From: Candidatus Eisenbergiella merdavium | GTDB taxonomy: Bacteria > Bacillota > Clostridia > Lachnospirales > Lachnospiraceae | Length of the DNA stretch: 64,000 nucleotides | Direction of reading: 5' to 3' | Assembly: GCA_019119595.1 (NCBI GenBank) | Contig: DWWS01000018.1 | Span: 62,001 to 126,000 of the forward strand | Shown: piece after piece, positions 17,401 to 26,874 of the stretch | Layout of the letters: every line of letters starts with the position of its first letter | Numbering within the stretch: the stretch's first letter is position 1 | Translations under genes and position numbers: made by a program | Notes under the pieces: generated by a model | The model's input: the letters and a program-made list of their open reading frames with translations, nothing else | What the model was told of the DNA's origin: nothing | The model's database searches: none

Positions 17401-17447
17401 TTGTACATTTCCTCCTTCTATATTAAAATGATTATTGAGAATCAATA
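17401..17447 (+). promoter_or_regulatory. ferredoxin promoter with operator-like palindrome
   Basis: TTGTAC (17401-17406), 17 bases and TAAAAT (17424-17429) form a promoter. Immediately downstream is TATTGA-GAA-TCAATA (17433-17447), a 6-3-6 palindrome overlapping the transcription start. It is loosely like a Fur-family site, which would suit an iron-sulfur gene, but this is inference. Confidence 0.6.
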
Positions 17448-17474
17448 GACTATTATTTAAAGGAGGATAAAGCT

Positions 17475-17645
17475 ATGGCATATGTAATCAGCGATGCTTG
17501 TGTAAGCTGCGGAACCTGTGAGGGACAGTGCCCTGTAGGCGCTATTTCCCAGGGAGACGGACAGTACGTGATCGATGCTGATACCTGCATCTCCTGCGGT
17601 TCCTGCGCAGGCGCTTGCCCTACCGGCGCAATCTCCGAGGGCTGA
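17475..17645 (+). CDS. 2[4Fe-4S] ferredoxin
   Basis: A 56-residue clostridial-type ferredoxin with two CxxCxxCxxxCP motifs (Cys9, 12, 15, 19 and Cys38, 41, 44, 48). It carries low-potential electrons in the cytoplasm, for example between pyruvate oxidoreductases, hydrogenases or radical SAM enzymes. It has its own promoter, an AGGAGG ribosome site 9 bases upstream and a shared bidirectional terminator. It is too short to be picked up by length-filtered gene finding but is unmistakable. Confidence 0.97.
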   Translation: MAYVISDACVSCGTCEGQCPVGAISQGDGQYVIDADTCISCGSCAGACPTGAISEG

Positions 17646-17718
17646 TCACAGGTCTGTTTAGACTGTAGCTGCCGCACCGGCAGAGACATAGGTTTGGCGT
17701 CTGTGTATGACGCCGCAG

Positions 17719-17746
17719 AAAACGGCAGCCTTTAGCTGCCGTTTTT
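17719..17746. terminator. bidirectional terminator between ferredoxin and the MerR-type gene
   Basis: AAAACGGCAGC and GCTGCCGTTTT form an 11-bp stem with a 5-base loop, with A before and T after, so it can act on both strands. The stop codon of the minus-strand regulator gene (17734-17732) lies in its loop. Confidence 0.85.
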
Positions 17747-18631
17747 CTCTTTCATCCTGAGAACGGCACGCGGAGCGCGCCTCGCCTCCCTTTCTCTTTT
17801 CCGGTCCGCCCGTTCCGCCTCCTTCCTCTGTCGTTTCTGCTCCTTCTTGAGTTGTTCGTTCTCCCGGCGGGCTTTCACCGCCTCCCTTCTGTTCTTTGCC
17901 TCTTCCTCCCGCGCCGCCCTTTTTTCTGCCTTCTGCGCCTCCTTCTGAACGGCCGCCTGCTGCTTCTGCGCCTTTGCCGCAGCCTTCTGCTGCCTTCTTG
18001 CCTCCCTGCCGCCGCTCTGCGGCGCTCCCTTTCCTTTTTTCCCCGCATACAGGCGCAGCGTCTCATCCAGCCTGCGGAAATGCTCCTCCTCCTTTTCCAT
18101 CCGTTCCTGCTCCCGTTTCCGGTTTTCCTCGTCCTGAATACGGAATTGATAGTCCATCTCCTTTGTAATGGTTTCCCTTAGCTGCCGGGTCAGCTCCTCG
18201 TTGTTTTCCCGTACCGCCTGTGAAACCAGGCTGTGCAGGAGCATCTGCAGGCGTACCGCCTTTTCCCCCGCATCCAGCTCCTTCGCTTCCCTTTTTGCCG
18301 AAACCTTTTCCATGGGAGCCTCCGCCTGTGCCCGTCCGCCCATCTGAAACACCTCCCTTTCTGAAACCGGCATGAGGATCTGCATGCTTCCCTCCGCCGT
18401 AAGCACGGTGCGGATGGCCTTTAGCTGCAGCCCCTGCTCCTTCAGCTTTTTGATCTCCCGAAACTGCTCCACATCCTCCTTCGTATAATAACGGTGGCCC
18501 AGCTCGTTGCGCCGGATCGGCAGCTTCAGCTCCTCCTCCCAGTAACGAAGCACATGGCTTTCCACTCCAACCAGCTTTGCCGTCTCTGAGATCAGATAAC
18601 GTTCTTCCTTTTTTTCCTGCTCTGTTTTCAT
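17732..18631 (-). CDS. MerR-type DNA-binding protein with long charged C-terminus
   Basis: A 299-residue protein. Residues 8-80 are a MerR-like winged helix (YLISETAKLVGVESHVLRYW, then GHRYYTKEDVEQFREIK). The rest is a very charged Lys/Arg/Glu/Ala-rich region, probably a long helix or coiled coil. The DNA-binding half resembles proteins such as RacA-like or other chromosome-associated MerR relatives more than effector-binding MerR sensors. The target is unknown. The start at 18631 follows AGAAAGGAAAAGG. A structured repeat separates it from dnaB. Confidence 0.8.
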   Translation of the reverse strand: MKTEQEKKEERYLISETAKLVGVESHVLRYWEEELKLPIRRNELGHRYYTKEDVEQFREIKKLKEQGLQLKAIRTVLTAEGSMQILMPVSEREVFQMGGRAQAEAPMEKVSAKREAKELDAGEKAVRLQMLLHSLVSQAVRENNEELTRQLRETITKEMDYQFRIQDEENRKREQERMEKEEEHFRRLDETLRLYAGKKGKGAPQSGGREARRQQKAAAKAQKQQAAVQKEAQKAEKRAAREEEAKNRREAVKARRENEQLKKEQKRQRKEAERADRKREREARRAPRAVLRMKEKNGS

Positions 18632-18660
18632 CGCCTTTTCCTTTCTGAAATAAGATAAAT

Positions 18661-18794
18661 AGTGTGCGCCTTGGCGCACACTCGCGCCGAGCGCGGTTGC
18701 CGTCAGGCAACATTCTACCTTTCGCGCGAGTGCGCATCCTCAGCGGAGCGTTTTTTTATACGATAGGAAAGGAACTTTCCTATCGTATAAAAAA
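18661..18794. repeat. structured intergenic element, copy 2
   Basis: A chain of inverted repeats. They are AGTGTGCGCC/GGCGCACACT (18661-18682), CACTCGCGC/GCGCGAGTG enclosing GTTGCC/GGCAAC (18696-18711), then CAGCGGAGCG and a 21-bp perfect inverted repeat starting TTTTTTTATACGATAGG and ending in A7. The 3' four-fifths aligns with 8690-8804. Loops and stems differ, yet several stem pairs change together. It abuts the T-run of the dnaB terminator. Confidence 0.75.
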
Positions 18795-18827
18795 AGAGAA
18801 CCCGTCGTCCTTTGACATGAGTTCTCT
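18788..18827 (-). terminator. intrinsic terminator of dnaB
   Basis: On the minus strand AGAGAAC (18827-18821) pairs with GTTCTCT (18801-18795), followed by a run of T that is also the edge of the adjacent repeat element. Confidence 0.8.
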
Positions 18828-18848
18828 TTGGTAGCACAGACCTCTCTG

Positions 18849-20189
18849 TTATTTCTGGAGGTTTGCAAACTTGGTAAATTCAGGCAGCCATACCAGATCC
18901 ACGGTGCCGATGGGGCCGTTTCTCTGTTTGGCGATGTTGATCTCCGCAATTCCTTTTTTCTCGGTGTCCGGGTTGTAATAGTCGTCCCGGTAAATGAACA
19001 TGACCACGTCCGCGTCCTGCTCGATTGCTCCCGACTCACGCAGGTCGGAAAGCATGGGCCTGTGATCCGGTCTCTGCTCCACCGCACGGCTCAGCTGGGA
19101 CAGTGCAAGCACGGGAACCTGCAGTTCTCTTGCGAGGGCCTTCAGGGAACGGGAAATATCGGAAATCTCCTGCTGTCTGGACTCGCTTCCTCTTCCGCTT
19201 CCCGACATGAGCTGGAGATAGTCGATAATGACCATCTTCAGATCCATTTCCAGCTTGAATTTGCGGCATTTGGAACGCATCTCCGCAATGCTGATGCCAG
19301 GCGTATCGTCAATGATGAGCCTGGACTGGCCGATCATACCCGCGCTTTCGATCAGCTTTTCCCATTCCAGGTCGGACAGGTTTCCGGTTCTTAAATGCTG
19401 GGAATCCACCTTGGACTCCATGGCAAACAGACGGTTCACCAGCTGCTCCTTGCTCATCTCCAGGCTGAAGATTGCCACGCATTCTCCGGAATGGAACGCC
19501 ACATACTGCGCGATATTCAATACAAATGCGGTCTTTCCCATGGAAGGTCTTGCCGCGATGAGCACCAGATCCGAGGGCTGCATGCCCGCTGTCCGGTAGT
19601 CCAGATCGATAAAGCCTGTGGCGATTCCGGTCACGTTGCCGTTGCTGTGAGAGGCCTTTTCAATCTTGTCCATTGCGTTCATGACGACCTCACGGATGGG
19701 AACGAAGTCTCCCGTGTTCCTGCGCTGGACCAGATCGAACACCCGCTTCTCCGTATCCTCAAGGATCGGCTCAAGTCCGTCCTTTTCCGCATAGCAGTTA
19801 TTGGCAATGTCCTCCGTCAGCCGGATCAGCCTTCTTAAGACCGCCTTTTCGGAAACGATCGTGGCGTAATACTTGATATTGGCCGAGGTGGGAACCGCCG
19901 TGATCAGGTCCCGGATAAATTCCAGGCTTGCGACCTCCGGCGGCACATCCTTTTCCTTCAGGCGGTTCTGCAGCGTTACCACATCCACGGGCTGCCCCTG
20001 ATCGTTCAGCTCCACCATGGAATCGAACAGGACGCCGTAGGACTTATTGTAAAAATCATCCCCGCTTATGATCTCGGACGCGACCACGATGGCTTCCCGG
20101 TCCATGATCATGGAGCCGATCACCGACTGCTCCGCCTCCATGCTGTGGGGCAGCACTCTCTTTAAAACAGCCTCGTCTATTGATGCCAT
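18849..20189 (-). CDS. dnaB: replicative DNA helicase DnaB
   Basis: A 446-residue hexameric helicase that unwinds DNA at the replication fork. The N-terminal DnaB domain (PHSMEAEQSVIGSMIMD, residues 14-30) is followed by the RecA-like motor: Walker A in ARPSMGKTAFVLNIA (about 208-222) and Walker B in MVIIDYLQLM (about 314-323). Length is standard. It is the third gene of a gdpP-rplI-dnaB order common in Gram-positive bacteria. GAAAGGTAC precedes the ATG. Confidence 0.97.
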   Translation of the reverse strand: MASIDEAVLKRVLPHSMEAEQSVIGSMIMDREAIVVASEIISGDDFYNKSYGVLFDSMVELNDQGQPVDVVTLQNRLKEKDVPPEVASLEFIRDLITAVPTSANIKYYATIVSEKAVLRRLIRLTEDIANNCYAEKDGLEPILEDTEKRVFDLVQRRNTGDFVPIREVVMNAMDKIEKASHSNGNVTGIATGFIDLDYRTAGMQPSDLVLIAARPSMGKTAFVLNIAQYVAFHSGECVAIFSLEMSKEQLVNRLFAMESKVDSQHLRTGNLSDLEWEKLIESAGMIGQSRLIIDDTPGISIAEMRSKCRKFKLEMDLKMVIIDYLQLMSGSGRGSESRQQEISDISRSLKALARELQVPVLALSQLSRAVEQRPDHRPMLSDLRESGAIEQDADVVMFIYRDDYYNPDTEKKGIAEINIAKQRNGPIGTVDLVWLPEFTKFANLQK

Positions 20190-20232
20190 TGTACCTTTCT
20201 CATTCCTTCTTCCTGCCGGGGCGGCAAGCCTC

Positions 20233-20676
20233 TCATTCTTCTACCTTAACCTTCAGTGTTCCGGTCACCTGCGGATGCAGCTTTACAGGCACATCGTAGG
20301 AGCCGAAGGCCCGGATGGGATCGCTTAACTGAATCTTTTTCTTGTCGATATCCAGTCCGCACTGATCCTTAAAGGCTGCGGCGATCTCCTTGGAGGAAAC
20401 GGAGCCGAACAGCTTTCCGCCTTCTCCTGCCTTCATTTTGATCACTACGGATTTTCCTTCCAGATTCCTTGCGGATTCCTGCGCCGCCTCCAGAATCTCC
20501 TTCGCCCGCTTTTCCTCATGGGCCTTCTGAAGCTTCAGGTCGTTCAGGTTCTTTCCCGTCGCCTCAAGCCCAAGCTTCTTTGGCAGGATAAAGTTTCTCG
20601 CATAGCCGTCGTTCACGTTTACGATCTCTCCCTTTTTTCCAAGGGACTTCACATCTTCCAGTAAAATCACTTTCAT
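20233..20676 (-). CDS. rplI: 50S ribosomal protein L9
   Basis: A 147-residue L9, the usual length. It has the N-terminal [17 protein letters not shown] and [15 protein letters not shown] block, a connecting helix, and the C-terminal domain with [11 protein letters not shown]. It binds 23S rRNA near the L1 stalk. Its ATG overlaps the last base of the gdpP stop codon (TAATG), so the two are translationally coupled. Confidence 0.98.
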   Translation of the reverse strand: MKVILLEDVKSLGKKGEIVNVNDGYARNFILPKKLGLEATGKNLNDLKLQKAHEEKRAKEILEAAQESARNLEGKSVVIKMKAGEGGKLFGSVSSKEIAAAFKDQCGLDIDKKKIQLSDPIRAFGSYDVPVKLHPQVTGTLKVKVEE

Positions 20677-22730
20677 TACTTCAATTCACCTTCCTCTATC
20701 ATCTTATCGATCGTCTGTTTGATATCCGCGATCACTTCAGGAATCTTTTTGTCGTTCACCTGACAGCCCGCCATATTCATGTGGCCACCGCCGCCCATAC
20801 GTTCCATGACCACCTGCACGTTTGCCTCATCAATGGACCGGGCGCTGATAAATACCTTGCCCTGATAATCCGTGAGCACAAAGCTTGCTTTCACACCCTT
20901 GATATTCAGAAGCTCATTCGATGCCTGTGCGCCGATGATGGTAGGACTCTGGAGCCCTTCGCTGGTGCAGGTGGAGATCGCGTAATAGTTGCGGTAAATT
21001 TCCGCCTGCCGTACCGCGTCCGCCTTGGCCTTGTATTCCGCCGCATCCTCTCTGAACAGCTTCCTCACCCGCGTCACATCCGCGCCGTTCCTTCTTAAGA
21101 AGGCCGCGGCCTCAAAGGTACGCACGCCGGTTTTGGTCATGAAATTGTTGGTGTCGATCATCATGCCGGAATACATGCAGTCGGCTTCCTCCACCTTGAT
21201 CCGTACGCCCCCGTCAATGTACTGCAGGATCTCGGAAACCATCTCGCAGGTGGACGAGGCATATGCCTCCACATAGGAAAGGGTGGCGTTCTCGATCCGC
21301 TCCGTTCCCTGTCTGTGATGATCCAGCACTACGATGGATTTGCAGATCTTCAGAAGCTCCGGACACTCCGTCAGGCTGGGCTTATTCACATCCACCACGA
21401 TGAGCACCATATTGCTCTCCGCCGTTTCAAGGGCCTGCTGGCTCTTTAAGAACATATCCGGCTCATATTCCCGGTTGTTCTGGAACATTTCGATCAAAGG
21501 CTGCACTGAGGTGGTGATATCGTTGATAACGATCTGCGCCCTCCGATCCAGGGATTTCGCAATCCGGTAAATGCCGATCGCAGCGCCGAAGCAGTCCACG
21601 TCTCCCAGCTTGTGTCCCATAATCAGTACACGGTCTCTGCTGGTGATGATCTCATGCAGCGCATGAGCCTTCACCCTTGCCTTTACACGGGTGTTTTTTT
21701 CCACCTGCTGGCTCTTGCCGCCGTAATAGCTGATCTGCTCCGGCGTCTTCACCACCGCCTGATCGCCTCCGCGGCCCAGCGCCATATCGATGGCTGCCCG
21801 GGAAAATTCAAAATTCTGGGAATAGGTCAGTCCGTCCAGTCCGATTCCGACGCTGATGGTGACCGCCATCTCATTTCCGATGTTCACCGTCTTCACGTCG
21901 TCCAGGATCTCAAAGCGCTTCTCGCTCATCTGCGCCACAGCCTTCTTGCGCAGGATCGCAAGATACTTGTCCTTTTCCAGCTTCCTGCAGATGCCGTCGA
22001 AGCTGGAAACATATTTGTTCACCTTTCTGTCGATCAGGGCGATCAAAAGGGAACGCCGAACCTCCTCCACGCTCTCCAGCGCTTCGTCATAATTATCCAG
22101 ATAGATCAGGCCGACCGCAAGGGACTGATCGTCGTTCTCCTTCAAAGCGATCTTCAGCGCCGTCTCATCGAACAGATACATGGCGAACAGGCAGCCTTTG
22201 TAATCCTCATCCTCAATGATATCGCTGTCGCTTGCCGCTTCCCGCAGAGAGATCCGCGTGAATTTCGCCGCGTATTCGCTGTCATCATAGGAAAGCTCGA
22301 ACTGCGCGACGCCCTCCTCCTGGGACGGAAGCCTGTCCCGCGTCACGGAGGAGAAAAAGGAGGTGACGGACTTTCTCAGCGCCCTTTCATTATGTATGAC
22401 CCGCGAAAAGGCGTTGTTGTTCCAGATGATCTTTCCGTCCTCATCCAGCAGCGCGTAGGGAACGTCAAGCTCCCGCAGAAGCTCCTTCTGAATCTGCCCG
22501 TACTGCGTGGCGAAGCTCACCAGCTCGTTGATGATGATAGGCCTGTTATATAGCATCAGGTAGAAGATCATTCCGAAGTACAGCAAAAGAAAGCAGGAAA
22601 GAAGGAATCCTGCCCGCGCGTCCAGCAGGTAGATTCCAAAGTCCACCAACACCAGAAGCAGTCCCAGATAAAGGGAGGTCTGCATGTAAATTCTCAGCCT
22701 TCCCTTCAATTTGACTCTTTTTTTCTTCAT
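20676..22730 (-). CDS. gdpP: cyclic-di-AMP phosphodiesterase GdpP
   Basis: A membrane-bound DHH/DHHA1 phosphodiesterase of about 684 residues that degrades c-di-AMP. Two hydrophobic segments near the N-terminus are followed by a PAS-like domain, a degenerate GGDEF domain, the DHH domain ([22 protein letters not shown]) and DHHA1 with [10 protein letters not shown]. The DHH motif variant keeps the metal-binding aspartates and histidines. The start is taken at 22730 ([10 protein letters not shown], as in relatives); an ATG at 22742 is possible but its ribosome site is too close. It is encoded in the same window as the c-di-AMP synthase cdaA. Confidence 0.94.
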   Translation of the reverse strand: MKKKRVKLKGRLRIYMQTSLYLGLLLVLVDFGIYLLDARAGFLLSCFLLLYFGMIFYLMLYNRPIIINELVSFATQYGQIQKELLRELDVPYALLDEDGKIIWNNNAFSRVIHNERALRKSVTSFFSSVTRDRLPSQEEGVAQFELSYDDSEYAAKFTRISLREAASDSDIIEDEDYKGCLFAMYLFDETALKIALKENDDQSLAVGLIYLDNYDEALESVEEVRRSLLIALIDRKVNKYVSSFDGICRKLEKDKYLAILRKKAVAQMSEKRFEILDDVKTVNIGNEMAVTISVGIGLDGLTYSQNFEFSRAAIDMALGRGGDQAVVKTPEQISYYGGKSQQVEKNTRVKARVKAHALHEIITSRDRVLIMGHKLGDVDCFGAAIGIYRIAKSLDRRAQIVINDITTSVQPLIEMFQNNREYEPDMFLKSQQALETAESNMVLIVVDVNKPSLTECPELLKICKSIVVLDHHRQGTERIENATLSYVEAYASSTCEMVSEILQYIDGGVRIKVEEADCMYSGMMIDTNNFMTKTGVRTFEAAAFLRRNGADVTRVRKLFREDAAEYKAKADAVRQAEIYRNYYAISTCTSEGLQSPTIIGAQASNELLNIKGVKASFVLTDYQGKVFISARSIDEANVQVVMERMGGGGHMNMAGCQVNDKKIPEVIADIKQTIDKMIEEGELK

Positions 22731-22906
22731 ATCAGTACCCATATTCCCCGGTCAGGCCCAGGCCTGCGGAAAATCTCTTTCCCGGCACGCAGATCCCTGC
22801 CGCCTGCCGGCGAGCGTGCGGATCCGCATAAAAACCCGTCTTCCGTGCGCGCGGACATTCCCCGTCCGTGCGGCGCACAGGCGTTTTTCGAACAACACCG
22901 TTGCTA

Positions 22907-23146
22907 TTATAACATTTTTCCCGCGGGAATTCCATAGTTTTCATATTGTTGTCCGCTGACAGAGGACGACAGGTTCTGACAATGAAAATAAAAGGAGCGC
23001 TTCCCGCACTCCGAACGATAGCCAAAGCTCAACGGAACGATATAGACGTCTTTTCCGTCGCAAAAGCCAAGCCTGCAGCAATGGCAGGATCGAATGATCT
23101 CATCGATCCTGCCGCTTTCCGTAATTTCTCTGTCCGATCTTCGCAT
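22907..23146 (-). pseudogene. remnant of a pyridoxamine-5'-phosphate-oxidase-like flavoprotein
   Basis: The frame starts MRRSDREITESGRIDEII at 23146 with AGGAAG upstream. It continues through CRLGFCDG and YIVPLSFGY, the N-terminal hallmark of small FMN-binding proteins of the PPOX/NimA-like group. After GKRSFYFH the similarity fades and the frame ends at 79 residues, about half the family length. It lies in the 437-base gap between gdpP and scrB and is probably a truncated, inactive copy. Confidence 0.6.
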
Positions 23147-23179
23147 TTTTTCTTCCTGTCGGAGCGTCTTTTGCTCCGT

Positions 23180-24694
23180 TCAAAGCTCCTTTTCCAGATC
23201 CAGGCGCACCTGCATGGCCCGCATTTTCCAAAGCCGCGCTTCCTTCACGTCCCCATCCAGGCGCACACGAAGCGGTCTTTCCGGATAAAAGCGGGTGGTA
23301 AAAACCGTTTCTCCCCGGTTCAGGTAGATCTCCACCAGGGAGGTATCCGCCAGAATACGCAGGGTTTTCAGGGCACCGGACTTCGCTTTTCTCACGCCCC
23401 GGCCCCGTCCGAGGCCGGAAAAAGCTTCCGCTCCTTCTCCGGTTCCTTCTCTTCCTTCTCCGATTCCGGCTCCGGCCTCATCTCCATCCCGGAAGGAAAG
23501 AACCGCTTCCCCATCATTATATTCGAACAGAAGGCCTTCCGCAATCCTTACTGTCAGTTTTCCTTCCTCTTCAAGGGAAAGCTCCAGATCGAAGGCGGCT
23601 CCCGCGTCCGTCTCCACTCCTGGAAGCAGCCTTTTTTCTTCTCCGCGCAGCGCCTCAAGCTCGGGCACCGGATACTGAAGGAGCCTGCCGTCCCTTTGGG
23701 TAAGCTGCCTGGGAACGGTAAGGGCATGCTGCCAGCCGCGTTCGGCCGTGGGATTTTCGTATTCCCCGGAGATGTCCGGCAGGCCGGCCCAGCCGATCAG
23801 AAGCCGCCTGCCCGTTTCATCCTGAAAGGTCTGGGGCGCATAAAAATCAAAGCCCTTGTCCCATTCCGAGAAATCCTCCAGGCTGCCGTCGGTCCGGAAG
23901 TCCCCGCGCACGGCAAAATAGCCGGAGGCGTACACGTTCTGGAACCGGTATTCTTCCCTGGGCAGTCCCTGGGGGGACAGGGAGAGGAACCATTCCCCGT
24001 CCAGCTCAAACAGATCCGGGCATTCCCACATATAGCCAAAGGGCTGCGCGCTCGTCAGCTCCCGCCTGAAATGCCAGGAAATCAGATCGTCGCTCTCATA
24101 GAGAAGGACCGCGCCGCAGCCGTTCTTTTTTCTGCCGCCGAGCACCATTTCATAGCCGTCTCCCAGCCGAAAAACCTTCGGATCCCGGATGTGCTGCGTA
24201 TAATCCTCCGGGTAGTCCTCATTGGTCAGAAGAAGCCGCTTTTCCCCGAAACGAAGGCCGTCCCCGCTTTCCACAAGTACAACGGAGGCCCGCCGCCCCT
24301 CCAGGATATAATCGTAATCTCCCTCCAGCTTCACATTCCCCGTGTAGAATACGGCTACCTTGCCGTCCCGGGCCAGGGCGCAGCCGGAATAGACGCCGTT
24401 TCTGTCAAAATCCTCATCCGTCACAAACGGCGTCCCCTGATAATCCCAGTTCAGCAGGTCGCGGCTGGTGTAGTGTCCCCAGAATTTATCCTTCCCGTTC
24501 ACGTCGAAGGGAGAATATTGAAAAAACACATGATATACGCCGTCCGCCTGCACCAGCCCGTTGGGATCGTTGAGCCAGCCCACGGGAGGCATCAGGTGAA
24601 ATCTGAGCCTCCAGGGATCCCGGCAGACCACCTCCAGCTTTTCTCTTTCCTCCTGACGGACGCGCTCCGCCAGGCGTTTTCCTTCTTTGTTCAT
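23180..24694 (-). CDS. scrB: sucrose-6-phosphate hydrolase (GH32)
   Basis: A 504-residue glycoside hydrolase family 32 enzyme that splits sucrose-6-phosphate into glucose-6-phosphate and fructose. The catalytic motifs are WLNDPNG (nucleophile Asp), HIRDPKV and WECPDLF (acid/base Glu). The C-terminal beta-sandwich contains an odd Gly/Glu-rich insert (residues about 405-440, around GEGREGTGEG). It lies 33 bases after scrA and is surely in its operon. GGGAGGG precedes the ATG. Confidence 0.94.
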   Translation of the reverse strand: MNKEGKRLAERVRQEEREKLEVVCRDPWRLRFHLMPPVGWLNDPNGLVQADGVYHVFFQYSPFDVNGKDKFWGHYTSRDLLNWDYQGTPFVTDEDFDRNGVYSGCALARDGKVAVFYTGNVKLEGDYDYILEGRRASVVLVESGDGLRFGEKRLLLTNEDYPEDYTQHIRDPKVFRLGDGYEMVLGGRKKNGCGAVLLYESDDLISWHFRRELTSAQPFGYMWECPDLFELDGEWFLSLSPQGLPREEYRFQNVYASGYFAVRGDFRTDGSLEDFSEWDKGFDFYAPQTFQDETGRRLLIGWAGLPDISGEYENPTAERGWQHALTVPRQLTQRDGRLLQYPVPELEALRGEEKRLLPGVETDAGAAFDLELSLEEEGKLTVRIAEGLLFEYNDGEAVLSFRDGDEAGAGIGEGREGTGEGAEAFSGLGRGRGVRKAKSGALKTLRILADTSLVEIYLNRGETVFTTRFYPERPLRVRLDGDVKEARLWKMRAMQVRLDLEKEL

Positions 24695-24727
24695 CTGTGC
24701 CCTCCCGTCTGAATGGCCGATCTGTTT

Positions 24728-26701
24728 TTACCGGTCAATCTCGATCACCGGATCGCCTGCTGCCGTTTTTCCGTTTTTGACCGCGCTGACCTGCGCGTAC
24801 TCGTCCGTGTTGGTGATGACCACCGGGGTCGTCACATCGTAGCCCTCTCCCCGGATACCATCCAGATCAAATTCCACCAGCAGATCGCCCTTTTTCACAA
24901 CAGCGCCGTCCTGCACCCTCGCGGTATAGTATTTTCCGTTCAGCTTCACTGTGTCCATTCCCACATGGATGAGCGCCTCCACGCCGGCCGCGCTCTTTAA
25001 GGCCACCGCGTGCCCTGTAGGGAAAATGGTCTCAACCGTTCCGTCAAAGGGGGCGTACACCTTTCCCTCGTCCGGGATCACCGCCATTCCCTTTCCCAGG
25101 ATCTCTCCGGCAAAGGTCTCATCCTTCACATCAGACAGCGGGATCGCCTCGCCGCTGATAGGGGAGCAGACGAAGAGCGCTTCTCCGGCGGCAGTCTCTC
25201 CGGCTTTGGAGGCGGGTTCTGCGCTTCCGGCAGCCTCTTCCTTCTTATCGGCGCGTTCCTTCCCGGAAGCGCTCTGAGCTCCATCCGTCTTTGAGGCGGA
25301 AGCCGCCTGACCCTCCGTTTTCGTTTCCGGCGCCTTTTCCTCATCCCGGTACAGGATCCAGGACAGCAGGAAGGCAACCGCCACCGAAACGACGATGACC
25401 AGCGTGTACTGCAGGGTATAGCTCGTTGTGATCAGGTATCCGAACAGGCCCGTCACACCGTAGGCCGTCGCTCCGATTCCGGTCCAGCCCGCGATCAGCG
25501 CCCCGCAGGCACCGCCGATGATTCCGGCGACGAAGGGCTTCATATAGCGGATATTCACGCCGAAAATGGCAGGCTCCGTGATGCCGAGGAAGGCGGAGAG
25601 GGAGGCGGGAAGAGCAAGCGCCTTCGTCTTTTTGTTCCGGGTCTTTATCGCAAGGGCCAGAGCCGCCGCTCCCTGCGCCACGTTTGCCGCCGTCGCGATG
25701 GGCATCCAGGTATTCAGTCCCGTGCCGGAAAGAAGCCCCGCCTCCAGCGCGTTGTACATGTGATGCACGCCGGCCACCACCGTGGGCGCATAGGCCGCGC
25801 CGCACAGTGCCGCGCCGATGCCGAAGGGCAGGGTGATCAGCCACTGCATGCCGGCAAGCACACCGTTTTCAATCCAGGAAAAAATGGGCCCGAAGATCGT
25901 CAGCGTCAGGTATCCGGTAACCAGCACCGTCACCAGAGGGGTGACGAACAGATCGATGATCTCCGGCACCAGCTTATGAAGCCGCTTTTCCAGCATGCTC
26001 ATGAACCATACCGCGATCACCACCGGGATCACGTGCCCCTGATATCCGGTGAGATTGATCTCATACAGTCCGAACCATACCTCCGCCGTGGGAATGCTGT
26101 CCGCAGAGGCCACGCTCCAGGCGTTCAGCAGGTCGGGATGGATCATGATCATTCCGATCACGGCTCCCAAAAACTGATTCCCGCCGAACACCCTGGCCGC
26201 GCTGACAGCGACCAGGATGGGAAGGAAGGTGAAGGCCGCGTTGGAAAACAGATGGATGATGGTATAGGTTCCTGACTGCGCCATCTGCGGCCAGACATTG
26301 CAGAGTCCCTCCAGAAGCCCCATCAGAAGGCCGCTTGCGACGATGGCCGGGATGATCGGAACAAACACGTCTCCGAGCGTTTTGATGGCCCGCTTCCAGA
26401 AGCTGGCCTTCGCGCCCGCAGCCTGCTTCACTTCCTCCTTTGACGCTCCCGTAATGCCCGCGATCTGAACGAATTCCTCGTAAACTTTGTTCACCGTCCC
26501 CGTTCCGAAAATGATCTGAAGCTGCCCCGACGCAAAGAAAACTCCCTTCACGCCGTCGATGTTTTCCACCGCATCCTTATCGCATTTTTCATTGTCCGCG
26601 ATCACCAGCCGCAGTCTGGTGGCGCAGTGGGCGGCGCTCACAATGTTCGCTCTGCCGCCGATGTTGTCATAGACCTCCTGCGCAGCCTTCCGGTAATCCA
26701 T
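24728..26701 (-). CDS. scrA: PTS sucrose transporter, EIIBCA
   Basis: A 657-residue phosphotransferase permease that imports and phosphorylates sucrose. The EIIB domain has its phosphocysteine in SAAHCATRLRLV (Cys26). EIIC spans the membrane about ten times (residues 105-465). An Ala/Glu/Lys-rich linker (about 470-525) leads to a glucose-type EIIA domain with its active His in ALIHVGMDTV. So the enzyme needs only EI and HPr, and the HPr gene is also in this window. Identity as sucrose-specific rests on the adjacent scrB. Confidence 0.94.
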   Translation of the reverse strand: MDYRKAAQEVYDNIGGRANIVSAAHCATRLRLVIADNEKCDKDAVENIDGVKGVFFASGQLQIIFGTGTVNKVYEEFVQIAGITGASKEEVKQAAGAKASFWKRAIKTLGDVFVPIIPAIVASGLLMGLLEGLCNVWPQMAQSGTYTIIHLFSNAAFTFLPILVAVSAARVFGGNQFLGAVIGMIMIHPDLLNAWSVASADSIPTAEVWFGLYEINLTGYQGHVIPVVIAVWFMSMLEKRLHKLVPEIIDLFVTPLVTVLVTGYLTLTIFGPIFSWIENGVLAGMQWLITLPFGIGAALCGAAYAPTVVAGVHHMYNALEAGLLSGTGLNTWMPIATAANVAQGAAALALAIKTRNKKTKALALPASLSAFLGITEPAIFGVNIRYMKPFVAGIIGGACGALIAGWTGIGATAYGVTGLFGYLITTSYTLQYTLVIVVSVAVAFLLSWILYRDEEKAPETKTEGQAASASKTDGAQSASGKERADKKEEAAGSAEPASKAGETAAGEALFVCSPISGEAIPLSDVKDETFAGEILGKGMAVIPDEGKVYAPFDGTVETIFPTGHAVALKSAAGVEALIHVGMDTVKLNGKYYTARVQDGAVVKKGDLLVEFDLDGIRGEGYDVTTPVVITNTDEYAQVSAVKNGKTAAGDPVIEIDR

Positions 26702-26783
26702 AGCTCCCTCCGTTCCCCGGCCCTTTTCATGGCCGGCTTCTTTTCAGAGAACATTTCCTTCTATCCTTTTTAATTATGATTAA

Positions 26784-26861
26784 GAAATCGTTCTCTTTCA
26801 TCTTTTGCTTTATTTTACGAGATTTTCCATTTTTGTTTTATATTTTTATGGAATCGTTCTC
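26784..26861 (-). promoter_or_regulatory. paired LacI-type operator sites in the scrA leader
   Basis: GAAATCGTTCTC (26784-26795) and GGAATCGTTCTC (26850-26861) match in 11 of 12 bases. They have the central CG and A/T-flanked shape of LacI-family operators. The second overlaps the expected transcription start of the scrA promoter. Their centres are 66 bases apart, which would permit looping. Confidence 0.65.
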
Positions 26862-26874
26862 ATATCGTGGTTTT

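Noticed and set aside
22946..24712. A 588-residue plus-strand open frame opposite scrB
   Set aside because: It mirrors the scrB reading frame, with no family features; scrB has all GH32 motifs.
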